A stretch of 34,005 nucleotides of DNA from Chlamydiota bacterium (GTDB lineage: Bacteria; Chlamydiota; Chlamydiia; Chlamydiales; Criblamydiaceae), in the NCBI GenBank assembly GCA_013288845.1, contig JABDBB010000012.1, positions 1 through 34,005 on the forward strand, in the 5' to 3' direction. Under the pieces are notes generated by a model. The model saw nothing but the letters and a program-made list of their open reading frames with translations. It made no database searches and had not been told where the DNA came from. Shown here piece by piece: positions 1 to 9,549 of the stretch (positions are counted from its first letter, which is position 1; every line of letters starts with the position of its first letter). The position numbers and the translations under genes are program-made.

Positions 1-10
1 ACGCTGCGCG
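1..10. repeat. Right-hand end of a truncated palindromic repeat element
   Basis: The first ten bases (ACGCTGCGCG) match the last ten bases of the ~198-bp element found whole at 7528, 15832, 18125 and 27464. The window probably begins just inside the end of a fifth copy. Read outward-in, the flank gives AACTCGCGCAGC, the same border as the left side of the 7528 copy. Only ten bases are visible, so this depends on the border match. Confidence 0.6.
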
Positions 11-48
11 AGTTTAAATCTTGGTTGGAAGAGCCGGCTCCCCTTTTT

Positions 49-3000
49 TTAAAGAAAAGGGCCTGAATTTTTATTTACGGCCAAAATTTTTGTTCGAGGA
101 TTTTGATAAGGAATAGAATGTCCGTGTCCGTATGGTGTATGAGGATCTTTTTGTTTTCCCTGTAGAAAAGGTGCGAAATTTATTCCGACTTGGTGAGCTA
201 TCCATTGCATCTTAAAAAAGTCAATGATTCCCGCTCCCCAAACTTTTCTTGTCTCTTTTCTGTCATTAATATCGGCACTCCCTATTTTCCCCAAAAGTTC
301 CCGGTCAATATAGGTGATAGAGGTACCTCCCAAATATGTGGGTTGCCATATTTTTATTTGATCCTTAAGTTCGAGAGTATACGCTTTTTTCCCGGAATTC
401 AATAGTCGTCTATGCGATTTTTTTATCGATTTTTTTACTTCCCGAAGTAGAACATTGCCGGAGATATTAAGCTTTTTTTTCTTAGAATATTTCGTATAAA
501 TATTCTTAAAATTTGTTTTCAACACTTCCAAATCTTCTTTTTCAATGCATTTTTTACCGAATATATTTTTTGTTAAATCCTCATAATTTTGAAGTTGAAG
601 AAGAAAAATATGCATTCTAGGATAAGATTTCACTAGTTGTTTGTGAGATTTATCTATCGATTTTTTTATTTTTCGAAGCAATCTATTACCGGAGATCGTA
701 AGCTTTTTTTTCTTAGAATAAATCGTATAGATTATTGGAAAACTTGTTTTAATTTTTTCCAAGTCCTCTTTTTCAATCACTTTTTTGTCGGTCAATGCGG
801 TTATGAGATGATCATATTCCTTTTGTTGCCGACTCAATTCCTGCATTTTCGGATGTATTTGAAGATTGAGAATGAAATTTGCTACAATAGAAAAATTCAC
901 ACGGAATTTTTTATTTTCAATATCGTCAAGGAGATTTTTATTGATATTCAATAAAAGTCGTTTCTCGACTTTAGTCGTTTCAAATCGTGTAGCATGTTTA
1001 AAATTGATATCGATCGCTTCAGGTTCAAGCGTTCTTTTAGAGTTTCTTTTTAAAAGGGTGTTTACTTGTAAAAAACCTTCTATTTTTTCTTTGATAAAAG
1101 AAAGCAGAATTTTTTTCCCGGCTTCGGATTCCATTAACAGAGAAGGATTGATCGGTTTTGTCTCTTTTTCATCAGCGGCAAACAGGGTTTTCACCTCTTC
1201 TTGAATGCCCGGATGATTTGTTAAGAAGAGCGCAAAATGTTCTGTAAAATCGGAAGAAGACATAAATTTATCTTCCTTAATCAATGCTTCCGTAATATAT
1301 AAAAGATGTTCGTTAATCTCTTTATTATATCCTCCCAAATGTGCCGGAGCTCCCATCGGAACAAAATCTCCGAAATCATGGGAATAGCGAATGTCAATTT
1401 TACTTTTCATCTCTTCCATAAGCTCGCTATGAATAAGAAGCTTTTCGTATAAATCGATATTGTCTTCTGTATTCATTCCGGGATCATCACTCGGACGCAC
1501 TTTTAAGGTAGCGCCGGGTAAAGGCATTCTATCGTTGCCTACAGTCATGTAATAGGCTTGGACCTGTATAATTGATCCTCCCAAACTGTGACCGGAAAGG
1601 GTCAAATTCCTCGCTATTCTATCTTTACCGAAATTTAAAATGCGGGCTATGACCTCGTCACAACTTTCGGGAATTTTGGGAGAGTCCTCTTTTATTTTTT
1701 TTTCTATCGGATTGACAGCTCTTGTTTTTTTACTCTCGGGATTTTCTTTGATCCGGATAGAATACTTTCTGATTTTTTCTTCAGCTTCTTTAAGCAGGTC
1801 GAAATTTTTATTCTCAGGGTAGTGATCTATTAAAGTAAAAGCCTCTGAAATCTGTTCCGGAAGATGTTGCTTCAAAATTACCTCGGAACCGAGTGATTCT
1901 TCGGAATATTCTAAAATATGCTCTTTAATTTCCTTTAAAAGAATTTGGGATCCGGCGATGAGTTCTGTTTTTCCGGGATGTTTGCTTAATACAGTTTCAA
2001 TAAAATCAGTGATAGTTTTCGCATCTTGTATCTCTTCCTCGATGCGTTTAATTTTTTCTTCCGGAGTTTCTTTTGCAATAGATTGTTTGGAATAATTGCG
2101 AGCAAATTTAAAAAGAATTTTCTCATAAGCGGAAAGTTCTGTATTAGAAAATATTCGGGAAACCAATACTTTGACTTTCTGAGAGAAATTCTTACGTGTT
2201 GTTTCAAGCCACATAATATCACTAAAGAGAGAGTCGTTTTCTCTAATAATTCTATGAAGACTTTTTCTTCCGTATTTCCCGATGATATTTTCTTTAAAAA
2301 AGCTCTTGGATTTTGTCAACAGATTGTAGACTTTTTCGTGATCAGGCTTATCGGAGTCAATTTCCTTACGGGCACTTAGCTGATATCCTACCCAGAAAGG
2401 AATGGTATAATCCTTCCTTATTTTACTAAGTATCTCCTCAAGATCTTTTAATCCTTCGTATCCCGGGGCATTCCAAGGGTTTACATCATTTCTTACTGTC
2501 GCAAAACCGTTGTAAGCATACAGACTTGATGCTGTACTTCTTCCTGTGATATGTGTGTCAAGCGTATTGTCTTTTCCTACAGGATCCAACACATAGATTA
2601 AAAATCCGTGCGCACTTGCCACAGCACTATTGACACTATACCATCGTTTATTTCCTTTGGAATCAGTAGGACCGGGAAGAAGTGCTCCCTGACGATACCC
2701 CTCTTTAGGATGTTGTCGGAAAAGATGCTTTTTAGAAAAAATATGAGAGCATATTTCATTAAATCGATTCTCTTTCTCTTCTTGCGTCAGCTTTACATAT
2801 TTTCCCGTATAATAATCATAGCGAAAATCAGTCTCCAACAAATCCATCCCCTGGAGCAATTCATGTAGATCTGTCCAAGGTTTGTAAAATCTTGTATCAG
2901 CCACAGTATATGCTGATCCTATGGTTCTTGTAATTTTTTTACCGGTATAAGCTCTTTCCCTTTCTTCTTTCTGAATCATAGCGGCTTCAATTAATCCGTT

Positions 3001-4644
3001 CATCTGCTTTGTTGAAAGATCCGCTTCAACTTCCCGAAGTTGATCGGAAAATTCTTGTAGCGTCATACCATAAAAAGAGGAAGTTCGATTGTCCGCAGGG
3101 ATTTTTAAATGCTCTAAAGAATGAAACTCACGAAGCGTTGTTTGGTTTTTCATGTCGTCAGATTTAAAATCTATTTTTCTTTTTATTTGGTAAAGAAATT
3201 GTACTGCTCTATGAAAATCTTTGACTTTTGGTGTTTCACCGGAATAAATAGGAAATGAACTTAACAATTCCAGAAAGTCTTTCAATTCCTCTTCTGTTGA
3301 GAATAAGGCCTTTATTTTTGGCTTGGCAAAATACTTCTCAAGAGTTTTTTCTTCGTTTTTTATGCCGTCTAAATAAATCAATCTTTTGATTAATCCGGTC
3401 TTATACGTTAAATTTTCTTGGGGCATAATTTTCGAAACAAGAGTTTTCATGATACCGGAGGTAGGCTCTTCATTTCCGGATTCTTTTTTTACCCATCGCA
3501 TAATGCGTTGTATTTCTTCCAACGAAAAAAGAGTTGATTTTTTTTCGAGAAGGAAAGTATGAAGAGACTTTGTATCCGATTCTGAAATGGATAAGGAGGC
3601 ATAATGCATCTTCTGTATCATAGATGCAATGTCATCAGATTCCACATTACAGGCTAAAATATTAAAGCGATATACATGCTGAGGGGATAACTTAACTAAC
3701 TCCGATAAATCATAACGGGCATTATGAGCCATGTATGTACATTTTTCCTGACCGTATTCGGCAAGCAAATGCTCTTTATATCTCGCGGCGGCTCTCGCGA
3801 CACTTTCTACATGCTCATCTTTTAAATCATTTTTGTGAATCAAGGTAAGCGTTTCAATTTTAGTAACCTTGTCTTTATTCAAAATAAAGGTGTAGTCGGA
3901 AAAACCGCTGTCTTCCAAAACCTTGCCGTCATGTGTAACAAAATCCCGTTCCAGATATTTATAAGCATATGTTGCAATCTCAGTAAAAGGATCGACGAAT
4001 TTTTTCGAATCGATACCGCGGGTATTTTTTTTAGAAAAATCTGAAATTACAGGTATATGAGGATCACTTTGGAAAATCGATTGCTCAGCCCGTTTCTTAC
4101 GGAAAAGTCGTCGAATTTTTTCCGACAGAGAAAATTTTTCGGAAAGTTCCAATGTTTTAAAGGCTTGCTTATCGTACTTTTGCACTATCTGTACGATATT
4201 CAGACGCGACAGAAGTTGTGCTATCCTATGGAATAAGGTTTTTTTTCTTCCTCGGATAACCCATTTTGTCCCGGAATTTTTTCCGACCACCGTAATTTTT
4301 TTTAAATATTTCTTCGAAAGGGGTTTATTATCCTTGGCAGCTAATTTCCCGGCTTCGTCGATAATAAGCTGCATAATTTCTTCATATCTTTTTAACTGCA
4401 TTTTATTTGGACTCGGCTTACCGGAAAATCGCTCGATAGGAAGAATCACCCGCATGGTTTTCGTAAATTGGATGATTTCTTTTTTCTTTAATAAAAGAGG
4501 GGAATGCGGAATTTTAAATTCAAAAGCATTGTCCGCACATCTGACAATTTTGTCGGATTTTTCCGGGGTAGGCGTTTTTACAGGGACAAACCCTGAGGTG
4601 CTTGGAGAAACGGTCGGGGAAGTAATAGCAGAACTATCAGTCAT
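49..4644 (-). CDS. Giant lipase-like (alpha/beta-hydrolase) protein, candidate effector
   Basis: A 1531-residue protein not recognisable as a named family. The N-terminus (about residues 1-30) is Ser/Thr/Pro-rich with no Sec signal or membrane segment, as in many type III effectors. The middle is charged and largely helical. A G-H-S-L-G-G nucleophile elbow (Ser1020) lies in a lipase-like context, followed by D-F-G-D-F-V-P-M-G-A-P around residue 1115, consistent with a class-3-lipase-like fold; the Asp and His partners cannot be assigned by eye. Near the C-terminus two ~55-residue Lys-rich units sharing IEKEDLE and YSKKKKL-ISGN (about 1285-1340 and 1363-1418) form a tandem duplication with a 78-residue period. 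The start at 4644 has no clear Shine-Dalgarno. Divergent from clpC. A GAGCCGGCTC palindrome and a weak CCC(T)n-(A)nGGG hairpin lie just past the stop. Substrate and secretion are inference. Confidence 0.75.
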   Translation of the reverse strand: MTDSSAITSPTVSPSTSGFVPVKTPTPEKSDKIVRCADNAFEFKIPHSPLLLKKKEIIQFTKTMRVILPIERFSGKPSPNKMQLKRYEEIMQLIIDEAGKLAAKDNKPLSKKYLKKITVVGKNSGTKWVIRGRKKTLFHRIAQLLSRLNIVQIVQKYDKQAFKTLELSEKFSLSEKIRRLFRKKRAEQSIFQSDPHIPVISDFSKKNTRGIDSKKFVDPFTEIATYAYKYLERDFVTHDGKVLEDSGFSDYTFILNKDKVTKIETLTLIHKNDLKDEHVESVARAAARYKEHLLAEYGQEKCTYMAHNARYDLSELVKLSPQHVYRFNILACNVESDDIASMIQKMHYASLSISESDTKSLHTFLLEKKSTLFSLEEIQRIMRWVKKESGNEEPTSGIMKTLVSKIMPQENLTYKTGLIKRLIYLDGIKNEEKTLEKYFAKPKIKALFSTEEELKDFLELLSSFPIYSGETPKVKDFHRAVQFLYQIKRKIDFKSDDMKNQTTLREFHSLEHLKIPADNRTSSFYGMTLQEFSDQLREVEADLSTKQMNGLIEAAMIQKEERERAYTGKKITRTIGSAYTVADTRFYKPWTDLHELLQGMDLLETDFRYDYYTGKYVKLTQEEKENRFNEICSHIFSKKHLFRQHPKEGYRQGALLPGPTDSKGNKRWYSVNSAVASAHGFLIYVLDPVGKDNTLDTHITGRSTASSLYAYNGFATVRNDVNPWNAPGYEGLKDLEEILSKIRKDYTIPFWVGYQLSARKEIDSDKPDHEKVYNLLTKSKSFFKENIIGKYGRKSLHRIIRENDSLFSDIMWLETTRKNFSQKVKVLVSRIFSNTELSAYEKILFKFARNYSKQSIAKETPEEKIKRIEEEIQDAKTITDFIETVLSKHPGKTELIAGSQILLKEIKEHILEYSEESLGSEVILKQHLPEQISEAFTLIDHYPENKNFDLLKEAEEKIRKYSIRIKENPESKKTRAVNPIEKKIKEDSPKIPESCDEVIARILNFGKDRIARNLTLSGHSLGGSIIQVQAYYMTVGNDRMPLPGATLKVRPSDDPGMNTEDNIDLYEKLLIHSELMEEMKSKIDIRYSHDFGDFVPMGAPAHLGGYNKEINEHLLYITEALIKEDKFMSSSDFTEHFALFLTNHPGIQEEVKTLFAADEKETKPINPSLLMESEAGKKILLSFIKEKIEGFLQVNTLLKRNSKRTLEPEAIDINFKHATRFETTKVEKRLLLNINKNLLDDIENKKFRVNFSIVANFILNLQIHPKMQELSRQQKEYDHLITALTDKKVIEKEDLEKIKTSFPIIYTIYSKKKKLTISGNRLLRKIKKSIDKSHKQLVKSYPRMHIFLLQLQNYEDLTKNIFGKKCIEKEDLEVLKTNFKNIYTKYSKKKKLNISGNVLLREVKKSIKKSHRRLLNSGKKAYTLELKDQIKIWQPTYLGGTSITYIDRELLGKIGSADINDRKETRKVWGAGIIDFFKMQWIAHQVGINFAPFLQGKQKDPHTPYGHGHSIPYQNPRTKILAVNKNSGPFL

Positions 4645-4896
4645 AATTTAATATATTCTATATTTATATTTTTCTTATATTATATGATGTTTTTATATAT
4701 TCAATGTTAAGAGATGGTTTAATTATAATTAAATTATATTTAAAGTCGAGTAAAAACGAGATACCGGATCCCCGGTTGATCAATGCGAAGGTTTGCAAAT
4801 AAATCAGGGTGCCCGGCACACTGATATTTGATGAACACTGAAAGGATTCTTGTGTTTTTTGATTAAATCACTAATTACCAATCAAGTGGGTATCGT
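4645..4896. promoter_or_regulatory. Divergent promoter region between the giant hydrolase and clpC
   Basis: This 252-bp gap separates two divergent genes and must hold both promoters. The side next to the minus-strand gene (4645-4740) is almost pure A/T. It includes a TATAAT on the minus strand near 4681-4686, but no well-spaced TTGACA partner. Toward clpC there is a weak TTGATC (4776-4781) with a 17-bp spacer to ATAAAT (4799-4804). I see no CIRCE-type inverted repeat, so heat-shock control by HrcA is not supported. Neither promoter is firm. Confidence 0.35.
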
Positions 4897-7500
4897 ATGT
4901 TTGATAAATTCACCAATCGAGCCAAACAGGTCATCAAACTGGCAAAAAAAGAAGCCCAGCGTCTTAATCATAATTATCTAGGCACAGAACATGTTCTCCT
5001 CGGACTCCTAAAATTAGGACAGGGAGTTGCCGTTAATGTATTAAGAAATCTTAATATTGATTTCGAAACGGTACGGGCAGAAGTAGAAAAACTTGTAGGA
5101 TACGGACCGGAAATTCAGGTATATGGTGAACCTGCACTGACAGGTAAAGTAAAAAAAGTTTTTGAATTTTCCAACGAAGAAGCCGCTAATCTCAATCACA
5201 ATTATGTAGGAACCGAACATCTCCTCCTCGGACTTCTCAGACAAGAAGACGGAGTCGCAGCTCAGGTCTTGGAAAATCTAAATGTGAACCTAAAAGAAGT
5301 GCGGAAAGAGGTCCTAAAAGAATTAGAGACTTTCAATCTGCAACTTCCCCCCATAGGCGGCCCTCCCCCCTCATCAGAACCGACTGTAGGACGCACAGGC
5401 CCCGGAGCCAAACCTTTTGAAAAACCTCCCGCAGCAGGTCAGTCAGTTATCGATAAAATGCCGGCCCTTCGCGCTTACGGTTATGACCTAACCGAAAAAG
5501 TAAGAGAAGGGGGAATGGATCCCGTTATCGGACGCAAAGATGAGGTCGAACGTCTCATCCTTATCCTATGCCGACGAAGAAAAAATAATCCGGTTCTTAT
5601 CGGAGAAGCAGGAGTCGGAAAAACCGCTATCGTCGAAGGTCTCGCTCAAGCTATCGTCCGCGGCGAAGTTCCCGATAATCTCCGAAAGAAAAAACTGATC
5701 ACCCTCGATCTCGCACTTATGATCGCAGGAACAAAATACCGGGGACAGTTTGAAGAACGTATAAAAGCGGTCATGGATGAAATCCGAAAACACGGAAATA
5801 TCCTCCTTTTTATCGATGAACTACATACCATCGTAGGTGCCGGAGCGGCAGAAGGGGCAATCGATGCCTCCAATATTCTGAAACCTGCTCTCTCAAGAGG
5901 GGAAATTCAATGTATCGGCGCTACCACCGTAGATGAATTTAGAAAACATATCGAAAAAGATGCCGCACTCGAAAGAAGGTTCCAAAAAATACATGTCCAA
6001 CCTTCTACCGTCGAAGATACAATAGAAATCCTTTCAGGACTAAAAGCTAAATACGAAGAACACCATAAATGTGTGTACACTCAAGCTGCTCTCAGAGCCG
6101 CCGCCATCCTGTCAGACAGATATATACACGGACGTTATCTGCCCGATAAAGCAATCGATCTCATCGATGAGGCCGGTGCTAAAATGCGGATTTCCGTCAT
6201 GAATCAACCGCATGACATCAGCAAATATGAGCAGGATATCGAAAAAACAAAAAAAGCAAAGGAACTGGCGATCAGTAAACAGGAATATGAAAAAGCCGCC
6301 GCCCTTCGCGATAAAGAAAAAACTCTCCGTGAAGAACTGCAAAAACTTCATTCGGAATGGGAAGTAGATAAGCTGGAACAGGAAGTGATCGTCGATGAAG
6401 AGGATGTCGCTGCAGTTGTCGCAAAACAAACAGGGATTCCTATCAGCAGACTCACCGAAGGAGAAACGCAAAAAGTTCTCAAAATGGAAGAAATTCTCAG
6501 AGAAAATATCATCGGACAAGACGATGCAGTCGAAACTGTTTGTCGCGCCATACGAAGAAGTCGCGCCGATATTAAAGATCCGAACAGACCGATAGGGGCG
6601 TTCCTCTTTTTAGGACCCACAGGTGTCGGAAAAACCCTCTTGGCAAGACTCCTCGCTAAGCATCTTTTCGGAGGAGAAGATGCACTCATTCAGGTGGATA
6701 TGAGTGAATACATGGAGAAATTCGCCGTCAGCAGAATGACAGGTTCCCCTCCGGGATACGTAGGTCATGAAGAGGGCGGTCAGCTTACCGAACAGGTGCG
6801 ACAAAGACCTTATTCTGTAGTTTTATTCGACGAACTCGAAAAAGCTCACCCTGATGTCATGAACATCCTCCTGCAAATTCTGGAAGAAGGACGCCTCACG
6901 GATTCCTTTGGAAGAAAAATTGATTTCAGAAATACCGTCATCATCATGACCTCAAACTTAGGCGCTGAACTGATCAAAAAAAATAGTCAGGTCGGATTCG
7001 GAGTAACGGACGTAAGCGGATTGGATTACGATGTCATTAAAGAGAAGATTGAACATGCTGTTAAAAAACAGTTCAAACCGGAATTTCTAAACAGACTAAA
7101 CGGTTTGGTCATTTTCCATCCTCTCAATAAAGAACAGCTTTTACGCGTGATCGATATTGAACTGAAAAAATTGATTCCGAGATTGGAAGAAAGAGATATC
7201 TACCTTGCTTTAGATGAGACGGCAAAAGAATTCCTGGTCGATAAGGGTTTTGAACCGGAAATGGGAGCAAGACCTATCAGAAGGACCATCGAAAGATATT
7301 TGGAAGATCCTTTAGCGGAAAAATTATTGAGCGATCCGAATAAAGGTAGAAAATGTATCGTCACCGTGAAAGACGGCGAAATACTGATTGTCGATGAAGA
7401 TGTCTTCGATATCTATAAAGAGCCGAAACAGAAAAAGAAAAAAAACGGTAAAGCAACCGGAAAAGGTGAAGAGGAGCGATCCGAAGCAAAAGGCGGATAA
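4897..7500 (+). CDS. clpC: ATP-dependent Clp protease ATP-binding subunit ClpC
   Basis: AAA+ unfoldase that feeds proteins to ClpP in the cytoplasm. The 867 residues show the complete ClpC layout. Two Clp_N repeats lie at about 5-145 (each with a NHNY-GTEH motif). The first AAA module has Walker A GEAGVGKT (236-243) and Walker B LLFIDE (303-308). A UVR-type EYEKAA segment (463) sits in the middle domain, which points to ClpC rather than ClpA or ClpB. The second AAA module has GPTGVGKT (573-580) and VVLFDE (641-646). The ClpP-docking VGF tripeptide (699-701) is intact. GARPIRR near the C-terminus is sensor 2 of the D2 small domain, followed by a Lys-rich tail. No clpP, mcsA/mcsB or ctsR is adjacent, so it appears monocistronic. 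Length is slightly above the usual 810-850 because of the tail. Confidence 0.97.
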   Translation: MFDKFTNRAKQVIKLAKKEAQRLNHNYLGTEHVLLGLLKLGQGVAVNVLRNLNIDFETVRAEVEKLVGYGPEIQVYGEPALTGKVKKVFEFSNEEAANLNHNYVGTEHLLLGLLRQEDGVAAQVLENLNVNLKEVRKEVLKELETFNLQLPPIGGPPPSSEPTVGRTGPGAKPFEKPPAAGQSVIDKMPALRAYGYDLTEKVREGGMDPVIGRKDEVERLILILCRRRKNNPVLIGEAGVGKTAIVEGLAQAIVRGEVPDNLRKKKLITLDLALMIAGTKYRGQFEERIKAVMDEIRKHGNILLFIDELHTIVGAGAAEGAIDASNILKPALSRGEIQCIGATTVDEFRKHIEKDAALERRFQKIHVQPSTVEDTIEILSGLKAKYEEHHKCVYTQAALRAAAILSDRYIHGRYLPDKAIDLIDEAGAKMRISVMNQPHDISKYEQDIEKTKKAKELAISKQEYEKAAALRDKEKTLREELQKLHSEWEVDKLEQEVIVDEEDVAAVVAKQTGIPISRLTEGETQKVLKMEEILRENIIGQDDAVETVCRAIRRSRADIKDPNRPIGAFLFLGPTGVGKTLLARLLAKHLFGGEDALIQVDMSEYMEKFAVSRMTGSPPGYVGHEEGGQLTEQVRQRPYSVVLFDELEKAHPDVMNILLQILEEGRLTDSFGRKIDFRNTVIIMTSNLGAELIKKNSQVGFGVTDVSGLDYDVIKEKIEHAVKKQFKPEFLNRLNGLVIFHPLNKEQLLRVIDIELKKLIPRLEERDIYLALDETAKEFLVDKGFEPEMGARPIRRTIERYLEDPLAEKLLSDPNKGRKCIVTVKDGEILIVDEDVFDIYKEPKQKKKKNGKATGKGEEERSEAKGG

Positions 7501-7527
7501 ACCTTTAGATGAAGATGTAATTGAACT

Positions 7528-7726
7528 CGCGCAGCGTTTGGAGTGCGGTGACTTGTCACCGCTTTGCCCTCGACTCGACTTGTCGAGGCGTTTTCTTACA
7601 TACTTCCGGAATACTATTTATACAAGTTTCACTCCTCTTTTAAATACAAAACCTCTCTTAAACCGCATCGACAAGTCGATGCGAGGGCAAAGCGGTGACA
7701 AGTCACCGCACTCCAAACGCTGCGCG
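7528..7726 (+). repeat. Palindromic repeat element, copy 1 (199 bp)
   Basis: Two ~63-bp inverted arms surround an AT-rich core of about 72 bp. Each arm begins CGCGCAGCGTTTGGAGT and contains a near-perfect small palindrome (GCGGTGAC-tt-GTCACCGC), then TTTGCCCT, then a second one (TCGAC-tt-GTCGA; in the right arm the longer CGCATCGAC-aa-GTCGATGCG). The core ends in AATACAAAACCTCTCTTAAAC, matching copies 2 and 4 in the same orientation. It lies 27 bp after the clpC stop and before the four-paralogue cluster, so it may also end clpC transcripts. No transposase is encoded. Confidence 0.9.
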
Positions 7727-7768
7727 AATTAAAATCCTCTTATAATATAAACCAAAAAAAATGTCCGA

Positions 7769-7796
7769 TTGAGGAATCGAATTCACGGCCTATTAA
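7769..7796 (+). promoter_or_regulatory. Possible promoter for the four-paralogue cluster
   Basis: TTGAGG (7769-7774) and TATTAA (7791-7796) are separated by 16 bp, a plausible sigma-70-type pair about 85 bp before the first paralogue. The 7727-7880 gap is otherwise AT-rich without coding potential. The match is modest and in an AT-rich region could be chance. Confidence 0.3.
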
Positions 7797-7880
7797 ATTT
7801 CTTTCTATTATATCTCGGAAAAAATATAATAAAAATTTCTTGAATTCAGGTAACCGAAACTAATATGGAAGGAGTAAAAT

Positions 7881-8432
7881 ATGTCAGGATTAACAATTAC
7901 AAGAGATGAATATTCTTTTTTTATAGACGTAGCACAAGCCTATGCAGCTATTCCCTATACTGCTCAAAGTTTTTCGGAATGTTTTTTGAATAATCAGGCG
8001 ATAAAAGTTTATGTTTTTGTGAAGTCAAAGACAGAACTTTTATTCAATGATAAATTTTCTGTAGAGGTTAGCGGTGAAAACCCTGATCAAAGACAAGCAT
8101 ATTGTCATCAGATATTGGATGCACAAATCGTGAAATGGGAAAAAGCCGATGAAAACAATAAGTTATTGTCTTTTTTCCGTAATGAATATCTTTCTTTGCT
8201 TATTTTTGCGGTCGGTAAGTCGATTAACGGATGCTTTTCGAGATGCTTACCGGAAATAATATGTGTGAATGAATTCTATCGAAATATAGGCCCCGGTCCC
8301 GAGCTCTCCGGAGCTGTGAAGGCATTCAATAGAGGGAATCTTGAGGAAATACAAAGGATAGTCAAAGATAAATTATCCGGCTGTTTTTTATCGGAAGAGC
8401 AAATTCAGGAAGTGATCAAAGAGATCGACTAA
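7881..8432 (+). CDS. Tandem-paralogue family protein 1, unknown function
   Basis: A 183-residue protein I do not recognise. It is the first of four consecutive same-strand genes of 172-183 residues that share a central motif of the form (K/R)-(V/I)-Y-x-F-(V/I)-x-x-x-K-x-L-(L/F/W): here KVYVFVKSKTELLF around residues 42-55. They also share a C-terminal helix ending in a run like EEQIQEVIKEI. There is no signal peptide, membrane segment or obvious catalytic motif. A strong Shine-Dalgarno (GGAAGGAG) sits before the ATG. The gap to the next gene is 23 bp, indicating an operon. It is the most divergent member in the middle of the protein. Possible roles such as a secreted or host-interacting lineage-specific family are inference only. 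Confidence 0.85.
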   Translation: MSGLTITRDEYSFFIDVAQAYAAIPYTAQSFSECFLNNQAIKVYVFVKSKTELLFNDKFSVEVSGENPDQRQAYCHQILDAQIVKWEKADENNKLLSFFRNEYLSLLIFAVGKSINGCFSRCLPEIICVNEFYRNIGPGPELSGAVKAFNRGNLEEIQRIVKDKLSGCFLSEEQIQEVIKEID

Positions 8433-8455
8433 TTTAACTTCTGAGGTATACATAT

Positions 8456-8977
8456 ATGTTACAGTTTCTAATTAACCCTCTGAATTGGTGGAAACAAGAC
8501 TGTTTTAACGCGGCGGTTGAGGAAGTAGTGAATCGTGCTCAAGTAGGATTGTATACTCATTTTCCCGATGATTCCGCCACAAAAATTTATTTTTTTGTTT
8601 TGGAAAATAAAAAAATCTTATGGGAAACTGAAGCTTATATTCAAAAAACGACTGCCGGACCGGGATTTAAAGCAAATAAAGAAATATGGGGAAAAGAAAT
8701 AGAGGATCTTCCGGTTTCTTTGGGGTCTTATGTCTCATTTTTTATTCAGTCTGTACCTGCTAAACCTTCCGACCCCGAAAAATTGTGGCATGCACCGGCT
8801 GTTGAAGTTATTCGGTATCATTTCGGTTGTTCCCCGTTAGGATATGCCCAAACTATAGGAGGAGGTTTTTGGAAGATAGATGAATCGGAACAAATTAAAA
8901 CAAGCATCCGAGGAAATTTAGCTTCTCGAGGTGTATCGGAAGAGCGGATACTCGAAATTATTCAGGATATTCAATAG
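8456..8977 (+). CDS. Tandem-paralogue family protein 2, unknown function
   Basis: A 173-residue paralogue of its neighbours. It carries the family motif as KIYFFVLENKKILWE, a Trp-rich start (NPLNWW), and the common C-terminus SEERILEIIQDIQ. With protein 4 it shares extra features: a WG/WN-x-x-I-x-(D/N)-LP segment before an FFIQS/CFVQA strand, and a K-P-x-x-x-x-x-x-x-W element. These two are therefore probably the closer pair. No signal peptide or membrane helix is visible. A GAGG Shine-Dalgarno precedes the ATG. It lies 23 bp after the previous gene and 23 bp before the next, consistent with one transcript. Confidence 0.85.
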   Translation: MLQFLINPLNWWKQDCFNAAVEEVVNRAQVGLYTHFPDDSATKIYFFVLENKKILWETEAYIQKTTAGPGFKANKEIWGKEIEDLPVSLGSYVSFFIQSVPAKPSDPEKLWHAPAVEVIRYHFGCSPLGYAQTIGGGFWKIDESEQIKTSIRGNLASRGVSEERILEIIQDIQ

Positions 8978-9000
8978 ATTTTATCTATAAAGAAGGAAAT

Positions 9001-9519
9001 ATGGCAATTCTGCCGGTTACACATCGCTATTATCCTCATTCGGAAAAATTCGGATTATTCTTAGGAACTGTTGCACATGCCGGTGAACTCTTTTCGGTTG
9101 CTTTTTCCGCAGAAATGAATACAAAAGTGTATTGTTTTATCATGAGCAATAAACAGCTTTTGTGGGAGCGTAATTTTTCCGTTGCCTTTACCGGCACTAA
9201 TGCCCCGGAAAGACAACTTTCATTTAAAGAGGTATGGGACGGACAAAACCTTACTTGGCCGGAGAACGATGATTTATTTAAAAAATTCGGTGTCGGCATG
9301 CTTATTGTGGGAATTGCAAAGAAGCCGAACTCTAAAAATATTTGGAGAGTATCTGTTGTGCAAAGTTATCGAAATGAAAAGGTTGAATTTGCCGATGAAA
9401 GAGATTATCTTTGTAAAGGATTTAACGGAATGAAAATCGGAAGAGTGGTCCAAGATGCTTTAACTCCCTACTGCGTTCCTAAAACAAGGATAGCAGAGAT
9501 TCTGAAGGAGAATTCTTAA
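9001..9519 (+). CDS. Tandem-paralogue family protein 3, unknown function
   Basis: A 172-residue paralogue. The family motif reads KVYCFIMSNKQLLWE and is followed by NFSVAFTGTN-PERQ, which aligns with KFSVEVSGENPDQRQ of protein 1, so proteins 1 and 3 form a second sub-pair. A later K-P-x-S-x-N-I-W element is shared with proteins 2 and 4. The C-terminus is VPKTRIAEILKENS. The Shine-Dalgarno (GAAGGAA) is close to the ATG. No transmembrane or secretion signal is seen. The alternating similarity (1 with 3, 2 with 4) suggests duplication of a two-gene unit. Confidence 0.85.
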   Translation: MAILPVTHRYYPHSEKFGLFLGTVAHAGELFSVAFSAEMNTKVYCFIMSNKQLLWERNFSVAFTGTNAPERQLSFKEVWDGQNLTWPENDDLFKKFGVGMLIVGIAKKPNSKNIWRVSVVQSYRNEKVEFADERDYLCKGFNGMKIGRVVQDALTPYCVPKTRIAEILKENS

Positions 9520-9549
9520 GTTTTTAATAACTAGTGTTTTAGGTGTTTT

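Noticed and set aside
4645..4896. CIRCE/HrcA operator before clpC
   Set aside because: No TTAGCACTC-type inverted repeat is visible in the gap.
7388..7732. Frame covering the end of clpC and repeat copy 1
   Set aside because: It is out of frame with clpC and made mostly of repeat sequence; no start signal.
7761..7793. tRNA-like 3' end on the minus strand (AATTCGATTCCTC) as a possible tRNA or attachment site
   Set aside because: The flanking bases do not form a T-stem or acceptor stem, and no D-arm or anticodon arm lies nearby.
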